This document shows, piece after piece, positions 20,220 through 28,909 of a DNA stretch of 64,000 bases (the stretch's first letter is position 1; every line of letters begins with the position of its first letter). Origin of the DNA: Mycolicibacterium hippocampi (GTDB lineage Bacteria; Actinomycetota; Actinomycetes; Mycobacteriales; Mycobacteriaceae); assembly GCF_010723735.1 (NCBI RefSeq), contig NZ_BLLB01000002.1:3720001-3784000 (forward strand). Direction: 5' to 3'. Below the pieces are notes generated by a model that was not told the origin of the DNA, made no database searches, and saw only the letters and a list, made by a program, of their open reading frames with translations. A program made the position numbers and the translations under genes.

Positions 20220-21224
20220 ATGGTCAGCTCTGACAAGGCGGTGATCGTCGCCGGGATCAAGAAGTCCTTCGGTGAGGTCGCTGCGCTGCGCGACGTCAGT
20301 TTCGAGGTGGAACGCGGCGAGGTGCTGGGCCTGCTCGGCCCCAACGGCGCGGGGAAGACGACGACGGTCAACATCCTGTCGACGCTGATCACCCCGGACA
20401 GCGGGCGCGCCCTGATCGCCGGGCACGACGTCGTCAGCGATCCCGCCGGCGTGCGGCGCTCGCTGATGCTGACCGGCCAGCACGTCGCCCTCGACGACCT
20501 GCTGACCGGCCGCGAGAACCTGCTGATGTTCGGGCGTCTGCAGGGTCTGAAGAAGAAGCTCGCCAAGGAGCGTTCGCAGGAACTGCTCGAGCAGTTCGAC
20601 CTGGTGGACGCCGCGGATCGCCCGGTGGGCAACTACTCGGGCGGCATGAAGCGCCGAATCGACATCGCCTGCGGGCTGGTGGTCCGGCCCGAGGTGGTGT
20701 TCCTCGACGAGCCGACCACCGGGCTGGATCCGCGCAGCAGGCAGGCCATCTGGGAGCTGGTCACCGACTTCAAGGACGCCGGTATCGCCACGCTGCTGAC
20801 CACGCAGTACCTCGAGGAAGCCGACCTGCTCAGCGATCGCATCATCGTCATCGACAAGGGCACCGTCATCGCCGAGGGCACCGCCGACCAGCTCAAGGAG
20901 CACACCGGCGGCACCTACTGTGAGATCGTGCCGCGCGATGCGCAGGACCTGCCCGCGATGATCTCGGTGCTGGGCCCGATGCTGCCCGACACGATCCGGG
21001 CGACGCTGTCGGAGACCTCCGACCGGATCTCGATGCCGGCGCCCGACGGACCGAAGTCGCTGATGGAGGCACTGCACCGGCTCGAGGACGCCGACATCGA
21101 GCTGATGGACATCGCGTTGCGCCGGCCCTCGCTCGACGAGGTCTTCCTCGCGCTCACCGGCAACACCAGCCGGGCCCGGCAGGACCGCACAGATGACCTC
21201 GAGGCAGCGGACGCATACGCGTGA
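20220..21224 (+). CDS. drrA: ABC transporter ATP-binding protein DrrA (lipid export)
   Basis: This 334-residue ATPase is the energy component of the DrrABC exporter that moves phthiocerol-type lipids across the inner membrane. It shows Walker A GPNGAGKTTT, the signature YSGGMKRR and Walker B VVFLDEP, followed by the C-terminal extension typical of daunorubicin-resistance ATPases. A clear ribosome-binding site, GGAGGGG, stands about 5 bp before the ATG. It sits 23 bp after the last PKS gene and overlaps the permease gene, so it should be co-transcribed with the PKS. Confidence 0.93.
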   Translation: MVSSDKAVIVAGIKKSFGEVAALRDVSFEVERGEVLGLLGPNGAGKTTTVNILSTLITPDSGRALIAGHDVVSDPAGVRRSLMLTGQHVALDDLLTGRENLLMFGRLQGLKKKLAKERSQELLEQFDLVDAADRPVGNYSGGMKRRIDIACGLVVRPEVVFLDEPTTGLDPRSRQAIWELVTDFKDAGIATLLTTQYLEEADLLSDRIIVIDKGTVIAEGTADQLKEHTGGTYCEIVPRDAQDLPAMISVLGPMLPDTIRATLSETSDRISMPAPDGPKSLMEALHRLEDADIELMDIALRRPSLDEVFLALTGNTSRARQDRTDDLEAADAYA

Positions 21225-22042
21225 TCGACCAGTCCACGGTTCCGCACGCCGCCCGGCCCGCGGTGTCCACCGTCCAGCAGTGGTGGGTGCTCACTGCCCG
21301 CATGATCACCCCGACGCTGCGCAACGGGGAGCTGGCCACCCAGGTCATCGGTTCGATCGTCTTCACCATCGGCTACTACCTGCCGCTCAAGCAGCTGATG
21401 GGCGCGGTGCAGCCGTTGAGCAACTACGCCCAGTACCTGACCCCGCTGATCGTGTTGCAGGCGATCTGGTTCGCCGCGGTGTCGGCGGCATTCCGATCGG
21501 CGACCGACTCGGTGCAGGGCATCAACCGGCGGTTCCGGGCCATGCCGATCGCCTCGCTGACCCCGCTGGCCTCCCGGATGACCGCGAGCATGTACCGCTG
21601 TTGTATCGCGCTGACGGTGTCGGTGCTCTGCGGCTACGTCATCGGGTTCAGGTTCCACGAGGGCGTGCTGTACGCGGCCGGGTTCGTCGGTTTCGCGTTG
21701 CTCATCGGTGCGGCGCTGGCGTTCATCGGCGATTTGATCGGTATCGCCACCGAGAATCCTGAGGCGACCGCACCGCTGATGCTGGTCCCGCAGCTGACGC
21801 TGGGGTTGGCCTCGGTCGGCCTGCAGCCGGTGGAGAACTTCCCCGAGTGGATCCAGGGATTCGTCCGCAACCAGCCGCTGTCCCAGTGGGTCTACGGCTT
21901 GCAGGCGTTCGCCGGTGACAGCACCGACGCCGCGCCCGAGGTGAGCTGGTCGGTGCTGGCCCCCGGGCTGGCGTGGGCGGTGGCCTGCATCGTGGTGGCG
22001 GTGTCTTTGCACACCGTGGTGTCCCGGAGACGCCGCTCATGA
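21221..22042 (+). CDS. drrB: ABC-2 type permease DrrB
   Basis: This 273-residue ABC-2 permease has about six hydrophobic segments, including IGSIVFTIGYYL, FVGFALLIGAALAFIG and a C-terminal segment before a basic RRRRS end. It begins with GTG at 21221, overlapping the drrA stop by 4 bp, and its TGA overlaps the drrC ATG. It should form the membrane channel with DrrC. The repeated start/stop overlaps suggest balanced synthesis of the three subunits. Confidence 0.9.
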   Translation: MIDQSTVPHAARPAVSTVQQWWVLTARMITPTLRNGELATQVIGSIVFTIGYYLPLKQLMGAVQPLSNYAQYLTPLIVLQAIWFAAVSAAFRSATDSVQGINRRFRAMPIASLTPLASRMTASMYRCCIALTVSVLCGYVIGFRFHEGVLYAAGFVGFALLIGAALAFIGDLIGIATENPEATAPLMLVPQLTLGLASVGLQPVENFPEWIQGFVRNQPLSQWVYGLQAFAGDSTDAAPEVSWSVLAPGLAWAVACIVVAVSLHTVVSRRRRS

Positions 22043-22893
22043 CGGTCGCTGCTCAGCCGTCTGCGGCGCAGGCGCCTCACAGGCCCGGTGGCCGGCACCG
22101 GATGCAGCGGGTGTGGGAGAACTCACCCAGGCGGTTGATCCCGCAGACGTGGGTGCTGACCGCGCGGATCCTGCGTCGCTGGAGCCGTGACCCCGCGACG
22201 CTGGTCCAGTCGCTGGTCATGCCCGCGGGCTTCCTGGTGGCGCTGGACATCGTGCTCGGCGACGGCATCGAGGCGGTCACCGGCAACAGCGGCCTCTACG
22301 GCCAGGTACCGCTGGTGGCGCTGGTCGGCGGGATGACCGGCGCCATCATCGGGGCGGTCAACATCATGCGTGAGCGTGAAGTGGGTCTGCTGTCGCGGTT
22401 CTGGGTGGTGCCGGTGCACCGCGGGGCGGGCCTGCTCGCCCGGCTCACCGCCGACGTGGTCCGCATGGTGGTGATCACCCTGGTCGTCCTGGGTGTCGGG
22501 GTGGCACTGGGATTTCGCTTCGAACAGGGGATCCCGGCGGCCATCGCCTGGGTGTTCATGCCCGCGGTCTTCGGGGTCGCACTGTCTGCGGCGGTGCTCA
22601 CGCTGGCGTTGTACTCGTCGAACACGATCGTGCCGCAGGCCACCGAGATCATCATCGCCATGCTGATGTTCTTCTCGATCGGGTTCGTGCCGCTCGACCA
22701 GTACCCGGACTGGCTGCAGCCGATCGTCGAACACCAGCCCGTCAGCTACACCGTCGAGGCGATGCGCGGCCTGGCCCTCGAGGGGCCGATCGCCGAGCCG
22801 GTGATGTGGACGATGGTGTGGTCGGCGGGCATCTTCGCCGTGTGCCTGGTGCCGTTGGCGATCGGGTACCGCAAGGCCAGCAAGCGTGGCTGA
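22039..22893 (+). CDS. drrC: ABC-2 type permease DrrC
   Basis: This 284-residue second permease resembles DrrB in length and topology, with hydrophobic segments such as ALVGGMTGAIIGAVN and VVITLVVLGVGVALGF. I chose ATG 22039 because it overlaps the drrB stop (ATGA); the reading frame is open upstream, but that sequence lies inside drrB. Together with DrrA and DrrB it completes the exporter found between ppsE and papA5 in slow-growing mycobacteria. Confidence 0.88.
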   Translation: MTVAAQPSAAQAPHRPGGRHRMQRVWENSPRRLIPQTWVLTARILRRWSRDPATLVQSLVMPAGFLVALDIVLGDGIEAVTGNSGLYGQVPLVALVGGMTGAIIGAVNIMREREVGLLSRFWVVPVHRGAGLLARLTADVVRMVVITLVVLGVGVALGFRFEQGIPAAIAWVFMPAVFGVALSAAVLTLALYSSNTIVPQATEIIIAMLMFFSIGFVPLDQYPDWLQPIVEHQPVSYTVEAMRGLALEGPIAEPVMWTMVWSAGIFAVCLVPLAIGYRKASKRG

Positions 22894-22950
22894 CCGCCAT
22901 CTACGGTGACCGACAGACCGTTTCCGACCTCTCAGGGAGCTCCGACAAAC

Positions 22951-24207
22951 ATGTTTCCTTCTTCCGGTATCCGCAAGCTTGCGCGCAGCGAGGAGATGTT
23001 CGCCGAGACGCACAACTTCGTCGGGCTGGGCGCAGAGGTGAAGGGAACCGTCGACGCCGACGCGATGTCCGACGCTTTCGACGCGCTGCTGCAGGCACAT
23101 CCGGTGTTGGGCGGGCATCTGGAGCAGGATCCCGACGGACGCTGGGAGATCGTCCTCGACGACCTGATGCATCCCGGGATCGAGGTGGTCGAACTCGCGG
23201 GCGACGCACCGGCGCCGCCGCTGATCTTCGACCAGACGGCGTCACTGGTGCACCTGCGGCTCACGCTGCGCGACGGGCAGGCGCAGCCGACGCTCTACAT
23301 TCACCACAGCCTCGCCGACGGCCACCACCAGTTCAGCCTCGTCGAGGAGTTGTTCTCCACCTACACCGATCTGGTCACCACCGGGGCCGCCAAGCCGGTG
23401 ACAGTCCACTCCGCGCCGGACCCGCTCGAGGTGATCCTGGCCAACCGGGGCGTGGAGAAGAAGACCAGGTCCGGTCTGGAGCGTCTGCTGGCCGCCATGT
23501 TCGCCTACGATCTGCCGCCGTCACGGCGCGCCCCGTCAGAGGTCAACCCGGTGCTGCCGCAACTGGTCCCGATGGCCTACTGCAAGCTCTCCGAGCGGGA
23601 CACCGAGAACATCATCGCGTTCTGCCGGGCCAACAAGCTCGGTCTCAACAGCCTGTTGTCGGCGACGGTGCTCACCGCTGAATGGCAGCTGCGAAAAACC
23701 CCGAACATCCCGGTGCCCTACGTCTATCCGGTCGACCTGCGCTACCTGCTGTCGCCACCAGTCTCGGCGACGGAGTGTACGAATCCGGTGGGCATCGCAA
23801 CCTACCTCGCCGAGATCGAGTCCGGCACCGACGTCGTCGACCTCGCGCGCGACATCAACGACACCTTCAAGAAGGACATCGCCGAAGGGGTGATCCAGCA
23901 GAGCTTCCTGCATTTCAGCCCGCAATACGTCGGCAACCCGCCCGGCCTGCCCGATGTCGTGATGTTCACCGACAACGGCATCGTGCCGCCGATGCGCACC
24001 CCGCCGGACATGGAACTGACGGGCAGCCACGGGGAGCTGTACTTCGCGGTGAGCTCCGGCATCGAGATCTACACCAGCAAGATCTTCGCGGGCCGTCTGA
24101 TGATCGAGTACCACTCGCACGGACCGGAACCCGAGAAGTCGGTGCAGGCGATCGAGGCGCTGCTCGTCGGCGTCGCGGCGCGACAGGCAGCCGACGGTGT
24201 CAGCTGA
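22951..24207 (+). CDS. papA5: Polyketide-associated acyltransferase PapA5
   Basis: This 418-residue enzyme is of the condensation/acyltransferase superfamily. In M. tuberculosis PapA5 (422 residues) esterifies the phthiocerol diol with two mycocerosyl chains. The HHSLADG motif (His118, His119, Asp123) supplies the catalytic His and structural Asp at nearly the same position as in PapA5, and the start MFPSSGIRKL closely resembles the known start MFPGSVIRKL. That similarity is why I use ATG 22951 and not the in-frame GTG at 22906. GGGAG lies about 13 bp upstream. It is the last gene of the operon; its 3' end overlaps the convergent methyltransferase by 8 bp. No mas or fadD28 homologue is visible, so its acyl donor must be made elsewhere. 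Confidence 0.92.
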   Translation: MFPSSGIRKLARSEEMFAETHNFVGLGAEVKGTVDADAMSDAFDALLQAHPVLGGHLEQDPDGRWEIVLDDLMHPGIEVVELAGDAPAPPLIFDQTASLVHLRLTLRDGQAQPTLYIHHSLADGHHQFSLVEELFSTYTDLVTTGAAKPVTVHSAPDPLEVILANRGVEKKTRSGLERLLAAMFAYDLPPSRRAPSEVNPVLPQLVPMAYCKLSERDTENIIAFCRANKLGLNSLLSATVLTAEWQLRKTPNIPVPYVYPVDLRYLLSPPVSATECTNPVGIATYLAEIESGTDVVDLARDINDTFKKDIAEGVIQQSFLHFSPQYVGNPPGLPDVVMFTDNGIVPPMRTPPDMELTGSHGELYFAVSSGIEIYTSKIFAGRLMIEYHSHGPEPEKSVQAIEALLVGVAARQAADGVS

Positions 24208-25030
24208 CGGGCCCGAACGCGTAGCGGTGGTACTGCAACGCCGTGCGCACCGGCGGTACCGCGCGCACTGCGCGACCGAGCGCACGGAACGGCCTCGACG
24301 CGCGGCCCGCGGTACTCGCGTCGAACAACGTCGCCGCGGCCAGCAGCCGGGTGCCCGGCACCTGGTCGAGGATGTCACGGGGACTGTTGACCGCCCAGAA
24401 CAGTTGGGATCCGGTCCGCCGCACCAACGTCTGGGTCTTCTGCGACCGGATGCCGACCCAGTTGTAGAAGTCGATCTGCAGCTCGCCCGAACCGAAGCGG
24501 TCGACGACGCCGCGCAGCAGGGCGATGCCTTCCTCCTCGGTCAGGTACATGCTGATGCCCTCGGCGAGGAACAGCACCGGGCGGTCCGCCGGAATCTGGT
24601 CGAGCCACGACAATTCGGTCGCCGGGGTGGGGAGCAGATGATAGTTCGGCCTACTGGGGTAGATCTGCTCGCGCAACGCGATCACATCGGGGAAGTCGAC
24701 GTCGTACCACTGCACCTCGGGGCCGGGGTCGATCCGGAAGACCCGGCTGTCCAACCCGCAGCCCAGATGCACGACGGTGCACTCTGGGTGCACGGCCAGG
24801 AACTGGCGGGCCCAGATGTCGTACTGCGCGGTGCGCACGGTGACCAGCGGAGCCCACTTGCCGCTCACACCGAGCTCGCGCCAGTCGTAGTCGATGCGGT
24901 CGATGGCCTCTTTGGCGAACCGGTCGCCGAGCACCGGGCGCTCGAAGTCGGCATCCAGTGCTTTGAGGTACAGGGTCGTCAGCATCGTCTGCGCGGGGCC
25001 GGTGAGATCGATGGAAACCTTCTCGGTCAT
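24200..25030 (-). CDS. Class I SAM-dependent O-methyltransferase, leucine carboxyl methyltransferase (PPM1/LCM) family
   Basis: This is a 276-residue protein. The SAM-binding motif VVHLGCGLDSRVFRID (about 86-101), a DYDW motif earlier and VLFLAEGISMYL later are typical of the LCM/PPM1 family common in actinobacteria. Members methylate carboxyl or hydroxyl groups of polyketides or other small molecules. It is not the phthiotriol methyltransferase type (Rv2952). It is convergent with papA5 and divergent from the flavodoxin gene, with about 128 bp between starts. A paralogue lies at 36735-37562. The substrate is unknown. Confidence 0.8.
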   Translation of the reverse strand: MTEKVSIDLTGPAQTMLTTLYLKALDADFERPVLGDRFAKEAIDRIDYDWRELGVSGKWAPLVTVRTAQYDIWARQFLAVHPECTVVHLGCGLDSRVFRIDPGPEVQWYDVDFPDVIALREQIYPSRPNYHLLPTPATELSWLDQIPADRPVLFLAEGISMYLTEEEGIALLRGVVDRFGSGELQIDFYNWVGIRSQKTQTLVRRTGSQLFWAVNSPRDILDQVPGTRLLAAATLFDASTAGRASRPFRALGRAVRAVPPVRTALQYHRYAFGPVS

Positions 25031-25158
25031 GCACCAGAGGTTATGCGCAAACGCCTCTGCGGGACAATCAGCGTGGCACCACCGCCTGACACAGGCGCCG
25101 GGCTCACAGCGAAAGGAGCAGATGTGTATTCAGCGGACGTGCCCGAGGGGTGTCACCG

Positions 25159-25836
25159 ATGACCGACGTTGCGCGCAGGGTGTTGTTCGTCTACTACTCC
25201 TACACAGGTCAGACGCAGAAGGTGCTCGACGCCGCCGCCGAGGCGCTGCGCCAGCGCGGATGCGAGGTGCACATGGCACCCATCGAGTTCATCGATCCCC
25301 GGTACTCCGAACGGTTCTCGCGCTTCCCGATGCGCAAGGTGTGGCCGGACATGTTCAGCGTGCTGCCCGCACAGAACCGGGGTGAGACGGGTGAGATCCG
25401 CACGCCCGATGCGGTGCGCGACGGAGCCTACGACCTGATCTGCCTGGGTTCGCCCACCTGGTGGGACACCGTGAGCATGCCGTTGCGCTCGTTCCTGAAA
25501 TCCGCCGAGGCCGCGCCACTGCTCGACGGGACACCCTACGCGGTGTTCGTGGTGTGCCGTCGCAAATGGCGGGGCAACCTGGAGGCGGTGCGCGAACTGG
25601 CGGACAAGCAGGGCGGCCGCTTCGCCGACAGCATCCACTTCGGTTATCCCGGCGGGGAACTGACCTCGCTGCTGTCACTGGCGAGCTATCTGGGGTCGGG
25701 GGAGTACCGCGAGCGCTATCTCGGCCTCAAGCTTCCGCCCACCAATATCAGTGACGGACAGGTGGATCAGGCCCGCAAGTTCGCGGGCAAGTTGGCGGAT
25801 CGGTTGTTCGGTGGGCGCGATGCCACGCCCCTTTGA
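25159..25836 (+). CDS. Flavodoxin-family protein
   Basis: This 225-residue flavodoxin-like fold begins RRVLFVYYSYTGQTQKVLD, in which SYTGQT is the FMN-phosphate loop. LICLGSPTWWDTVSMP and VFVVCRRKWRGN are the flavin-contacting loops. It probably shuttles electrons or reduces a quinone or other acceptor using FMN. I use ATG 25159 with GAGGGG about 6 bp upstream; an in-frame GTG at 25150 is the alternative. It heads a three-gene overlapping operon with the DUF2505 protein and the nitroreductase, which suggests a shared redox role. Confidence 0.8.
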   Translation: MTDVARRVLFVYYSYTGQTQKVLDAAAEALRQRGCEVHMAPIEFIDPRYSERFSRFPMRKVWPDMFSVLPAQNRGETGEIRTPDAVRDGAYDLICLGSPTWWDTVSMPLRSFLKSAEAAPLLDGTPYAVFVVCRRKWRGNLEAVRELADKQGGRFADSIHFGYPGGELTSLLSLASYLGSGEYRERYLGLKLPPTNISDGQVDQARKFAGKLADRLFGGRDATPL

Positions 25837-26326
25837 CGTCGACACCGACTCGCCGGCCACCGTCGAGGAGATCTGTTCCGCCTTCGCCAACGAGACCTAC
25901 TGGCAGGCCAGGATCGCCGAGTTCGGCGGCGGTGCCACCACATTGGACGCGCTGTCGGTCGAGTCCGACGGCACCATATCGGTGGCCACCACCCAGGATC
26001 TGCGCCACGACGTGCTGCCCGGTGTGCTCGCGAGGGTGTTCACCGGCGGCCTGGAGGTCGTCCGCACCGAGACCTGGCGACCGGCCGGTGAGGACCGGGT
26101 GACCGGGGAGGTCACCCTCGCTGCCTCCGGCGTGCCGGGGTCCGGGGCCGGCAGTGCGCTCATCGCCCCGCGACCGGCCGGATCGGGCATGTCGTTGTCG
26201 GGAACCATCGAGGTCAAGATCCCGCTTGTCGGCGGCCGGATCGAGAAGTACATCTGTGATCAGATCGCCGTCGAGATTCCTGCGCTACAACGCTTCACCT
26301 CGGATTGGATATCAAGCAATGCCTGA
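25820..26326 (+). CDS. DUF2505 family protein (START/SRPBCC-like fold expected)
   Basis: This 168-residue protein matches my memory of mycobacterial DUF2505 proteins: MPRPFDVDTDSPATVE at the start, YWQARIAEFGGG, TTQDLRHDVLPGV and IPLVGGRIEKYI near the end. The family is predicted to form a hydrophobic-ligand-binding helix-grip fold; its function is unknown. The ATG at 25820 lies inside the flavodoxin gene (17-bp overlap) and the 3' end overlaps the nitroreductase gene by 8 bp, so translation is coupled. Confidence 0.82.
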   Translation: MPRPFDVDTDSPATVEEICSAFANETYWQARIAEFGGGATTLDALSVESDGTISVATTQDLRHDVLPGVLARVFTGGLEVVRTETWRPAGEDRVTGEVTLAASGVPGSGAGSALIAPRPAGSGMSLSGTIEVKIPLVGGRIEKYICDQIAVEIPALQRFTSDWISSNA

Positions 26327-27062
26327 CACGCCCGATCCCGACGGCCGCCACACCTACATTCCGGGCGAGGTACCGACGACCCCGGAAGCTCTTGGCCGCC
26401 TTGACATGCCGTTGATCGACGCGATGATGACCCAGCGTGCGGTCCGCCGTGTCTACCCGGACCCGATCGACGACGCCATCGTGATGAAGTGCCTGGAGGT
26501 GGCCCTGCACGCACCGACCGGGGCCAACGGGCAGAACTGGGAGTTCATCGTGGTGAAGGACTTCGAGACCAAGAAGAAGCTCGCCAAACGGTACCGCCAG
26601 GCATGGAATCTTTACTACCAGACCGTCATTCGCCGCGCCGCCAAAAAGGACCCGTCCATGGCCAAGACAGCCCGCGCGGTCCAGTGGCAGGTGGACCACT
26701 TCACCGAGGTTCCGGTGCTGATCGTGGCGTGCCTACGGCTGGGCGCCAAGGACGGTCGTGTCCCGTTCGTGCCGATGCCGCATGCTGCGCTGTCCGGCTT
26801 CTTCGGGTCCATCTACCCGAGCGTGCAGAACCTGTTACTGGCGGCGCGGGCGATGGGGCTGGGCGCCTCGTTGATCACGCTGCCGCTGTGGAGCGTTACG
26901 TCGACGCGCCGCACGCTCGGCCTACCGGTGTCGGTGACCCCGTGCTGTGTGGTGCCGCTGGGCTGGCCACGCGGCCGCTACGGGCCGACCACCCGCAGGC
27001 CGGTCGCCGAGGTGATGCACTTCAACACCTACGGCAACCGACCGTGGATGGGCACCGACTGA
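26319..27062 (+). CDS. Nitroreductase-family FMN oxidoreductase
   Basis: This 247-residue protein carries MTQRAVRRVYPDPIDD, the R-x-x-R FMN-phosphate motif near the N-terminus. HAPTGANGQNWEFIVV and the late stretch VQNLLLAARAMGLGASLITLPL are also typical of the nitroreductase fold. Such enzymes reduce nitro compounds, quinones or enones with NAD(P)H. It is the last gene of the flavodoxin/DUF2505 operon. The next gene is convergent, 21 bp away. Confidence 0.85.
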   Translation: MPDTPDPDGRHTYIPGEVPTTPEALGRLDMPLIDAMMTQRAVRRVYPDPIDDAIVMKCLEVALHAPTGANGQNWEFIVVKDFETKKKLAKRYRQAWNLYYQTVIRRAAKKDPSMAKTARAVQWQVDHFTEVPVLIVACLRLGAKDGRVPFVPMPHAALSGFFGSIYPSVQNLLLAARAMGLGASLITLPLWSVTSTRRTLGLPVSVTPCCVVPLGWPRGRYGPTTRRPVAEVMHFNTYGNRPWMGTD

Positions 27063-27083
27063 GGGCGCCCACCACAGATCCGG

Positions 27084-28421
27084 TCAGTCCTTGCTGTCGC
27101 CACCGGACTTGCTGTCGCCGCCGGAGGACTTGCTGTCGCCACCGGAGTCGCCGGACGACTTGCTGTCACCACCGGACTTGCTGTCACGCGACGAGTCCGA
27201 GTCCGTCGAGTCGTCAGCCTTGCGGTGCTTACCGCCCGTGCTCGTCGAGGTGTCGGCCTCGCTGCGATCCTTGACGTCTTCGTCGTCCGCGGCTTCTCCG
27301 GCTTCCTCGGTGGCGTCCTTGACGTCTTCGTCGGCGTCCGCCTCGTCCTCCGCGGACTGCTCTTCGGCAGAGTCCGCATCGTCTTCGTCCGACAGCGCGT
27401 CGGTGGCCTCCTCGACCTGAACGGATTCGAACTTCTTCTTCAGATCGTCGGTGGCCTTTTCCACGATGGAGACCTGCGCGGCAGGGGTTTCCGTGGTGGC
27501 GGCCTCGAGCGACTCGTCGACCGGCGCCACGACAGAGTCGAGCGCACGCAGGCCGGCAGCCGGGGAGAGGTCGACCGCTTCGTCTTCGTCGGCGGCCACT
27601 TCGCTCACCTCGGCGAGCAGAGCAGTCCGGTCGTCGGTGACCGATTCCTCGACCTCCTCTTCCGGGGCCGGAATGAAGAGTTTGAAGAACTGCTCGATCT
27701 CGCGGACGGCGACCCAGTCCGGCAGATGGCCGGTGACCTGCAGAGCGGCCCCGAAATTCGCCACGGCAGTGACGATCTCGTACCACGTGACGGTCTCGAT
27801 ACCCGTCGGCTCGGCCGTCAGTGAGGCCCAGACCGAGCGAATCGGCTCAGCCGGGTCCAGCTTCACCGTCTGGCCGGACCACTCGGTCTCGACGCCGTCG
27901 ATCGGGTTGACGACGGTGGGGAAGGTGTAGCCGTCTTCGCTGTAGAACTCGCTCATCGGGACCTTGAACATCCGGTCGAGCATCCCGGGCAGGTCCTCGC
28001 ACTCGTACGCACAACCCGCATACATCGGGAAGTTCGCCGTGACCCACCAGTCCAGGTGTGTCCCCCACGGCTCCGAGAACGCCGGGAACGGGATCAGCGT
28101 GTTGATCATTTCCCGGAACATGGCGGGGTTGGCGGGATCCCAGCCCCAGACGTTGTTCGGGTGCGAGTCGTTCCAGCTGCCACTGATCACCAGGGCGCTG
28201 GCCAGTCGATCCAGTGCCGCGACCATGTTGGCCGGTGCGCTGAAGGCCTGCTCGATCATGTTGATCGGCACGTACGCCAGCGACGACGCGGTCAGGCTGA
28301 CGTCCTGCTCGACTACACGGGCGGTGCTCTGTGCCGGCGGCTCGACGGGCGCGACGGCGATCACGCTGGCTCCCACCAGTGCGACGCCGGTGGTGATGAC
28401 CGGTTTCACAGCTACTCGCAT
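27084..28421 (-). CDS. Exported protein with tandem acidic/Ser-rich disordered tail, PE-PPE-associated second domain only
   Basis: This is a 445-residue secreted protein. The start MRVAVKPVITTGVALVGASVI is a signal-like hydrophobic leader almost superimposable on that of the 31500 gene; GAAGAG sits about 9 bp upstream. Residues about 50-230 (PINMIEQAFSAPANMV, WGWDPANPAMFREMIN, DRMFKVP) match the second half of the 31500 protein but lack its GxSxG hydrolase domain. From about 230 the chain is acidic and low-complexity, then GGKHRK, then repeats of Ser-Gly-Gly-Asp-Ser-Lys type. I know no function for this domain; it may be an envelope-located partner of the PE-PPE enzymes nearby. An alternative ATG lies 9 bp upstream. 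Confidence 0.72.
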   Translation of the reverse strand: MRVAVKPVITTGVALVGASVIAVAPVEPPAQSTARVVEQDVSLTASSLAYVPINMIEQAFSAPANMVAALDRLASALVISGSWNDSHPNNVWGWDPANPAMFREMINTLIPFPAFSEPWGTHLDWWVTANFPMYAGCAYECEDLPGMLDRMFKVPMSEFYSEDGYTFPTVVNPIDGVETEWSGQTVKLDPAEPIRSVWASLTAEPTGIETVTWYEIVTAVANFGAALQVTGHLPDWVAVREIEQFFKLFIPAPEEEVEESVTDDRTALLAEVSEVAADEDEAVDLSPAAGLRALDSVVAPVDESLEAATTETPAAQVSIVEKATDDLKKKFESVQVEEATDALSDEDDADSAEEQSAEDEADADEDVKDATEEAGEAADDEDVKDRSEADTSTSTGGKHRKADDSTDSDSSRDSKSGGDSKSSGDSGGDSKSSGGDSKSGGDSKD

Positions 28422-28430
28422 GACATCCAT

Positions 28431-28909
28431 CTCTTCGGGCAGTTACTTCGAATGACCGCATGACCATACCCTGACCCAGACCACAGAGCTCGCCGGTTCG
28501 GCAAACTTTCACAATCGGACACCCGAGGATCGGCCCCGGAGCGCGGCCGCGAGGCCAGTCGGCCGTTTGACCAGCGCCGGAGCCACCCGGGCGGGTGTGG
28601 CGCCTGTCGCCGAGCCCGCGAGGGACGACGACGCCAAAATTGACGCGCGCGCGAAATATGCTGCCATCGGCTTGTTTCCGGCACCGGACGTGCGCTGGCC
28701 GGCCGCTCGCCGGAGCAAGCCGCGGGTCGACCGGCGAGTCGGCCGACAGCTGCGGACTGCGGTCAGCTGTCGGTCAGCGGAGCGGGAACTGCACCTGCCG
28801 ACACATCAACCCCGGATTCGAGCAACCGCCGCAGGGGAGAGGCTCGGTTGCCGCGCCGGTCACCGGCCCAGGCGTCGGCGCCGTCATCGGCAAACCGCAG
28901 GGCGAGTGC
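28431..28909. other. Intergenic stretch without a recognisable gene
   Basis: About 480 bp lies between the start of the exported tail protein and the 3' end of the ketoreductase. All frames carry only short, compositionally ordinary high-GC openings. The part nearest 28431 should hold the promoter of the minus-strand tail protein, but I see no clear promoter boxes. Confidence 0.5.

Noticed and set aside
25123..25385. Open frame starting MCIQRTCPRG with a good ribosome-binding site before the flavodoxin gene, considered as a Cys-containing leader peptide
   Set aside because: It does not end before the flavodoxin gene but runs on for dozens of Arg-rich codons through it, so it lacks the short-leader form needed for attenuation.
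27090..27260. DNA repeat or insertion element in the tail-encoding region
   Set aside because: The periodicity follows Ser-Gly-Asp-Ser-Lys codons and varies at third positions, so it reflects protein low complexity, not a mobile repeat.
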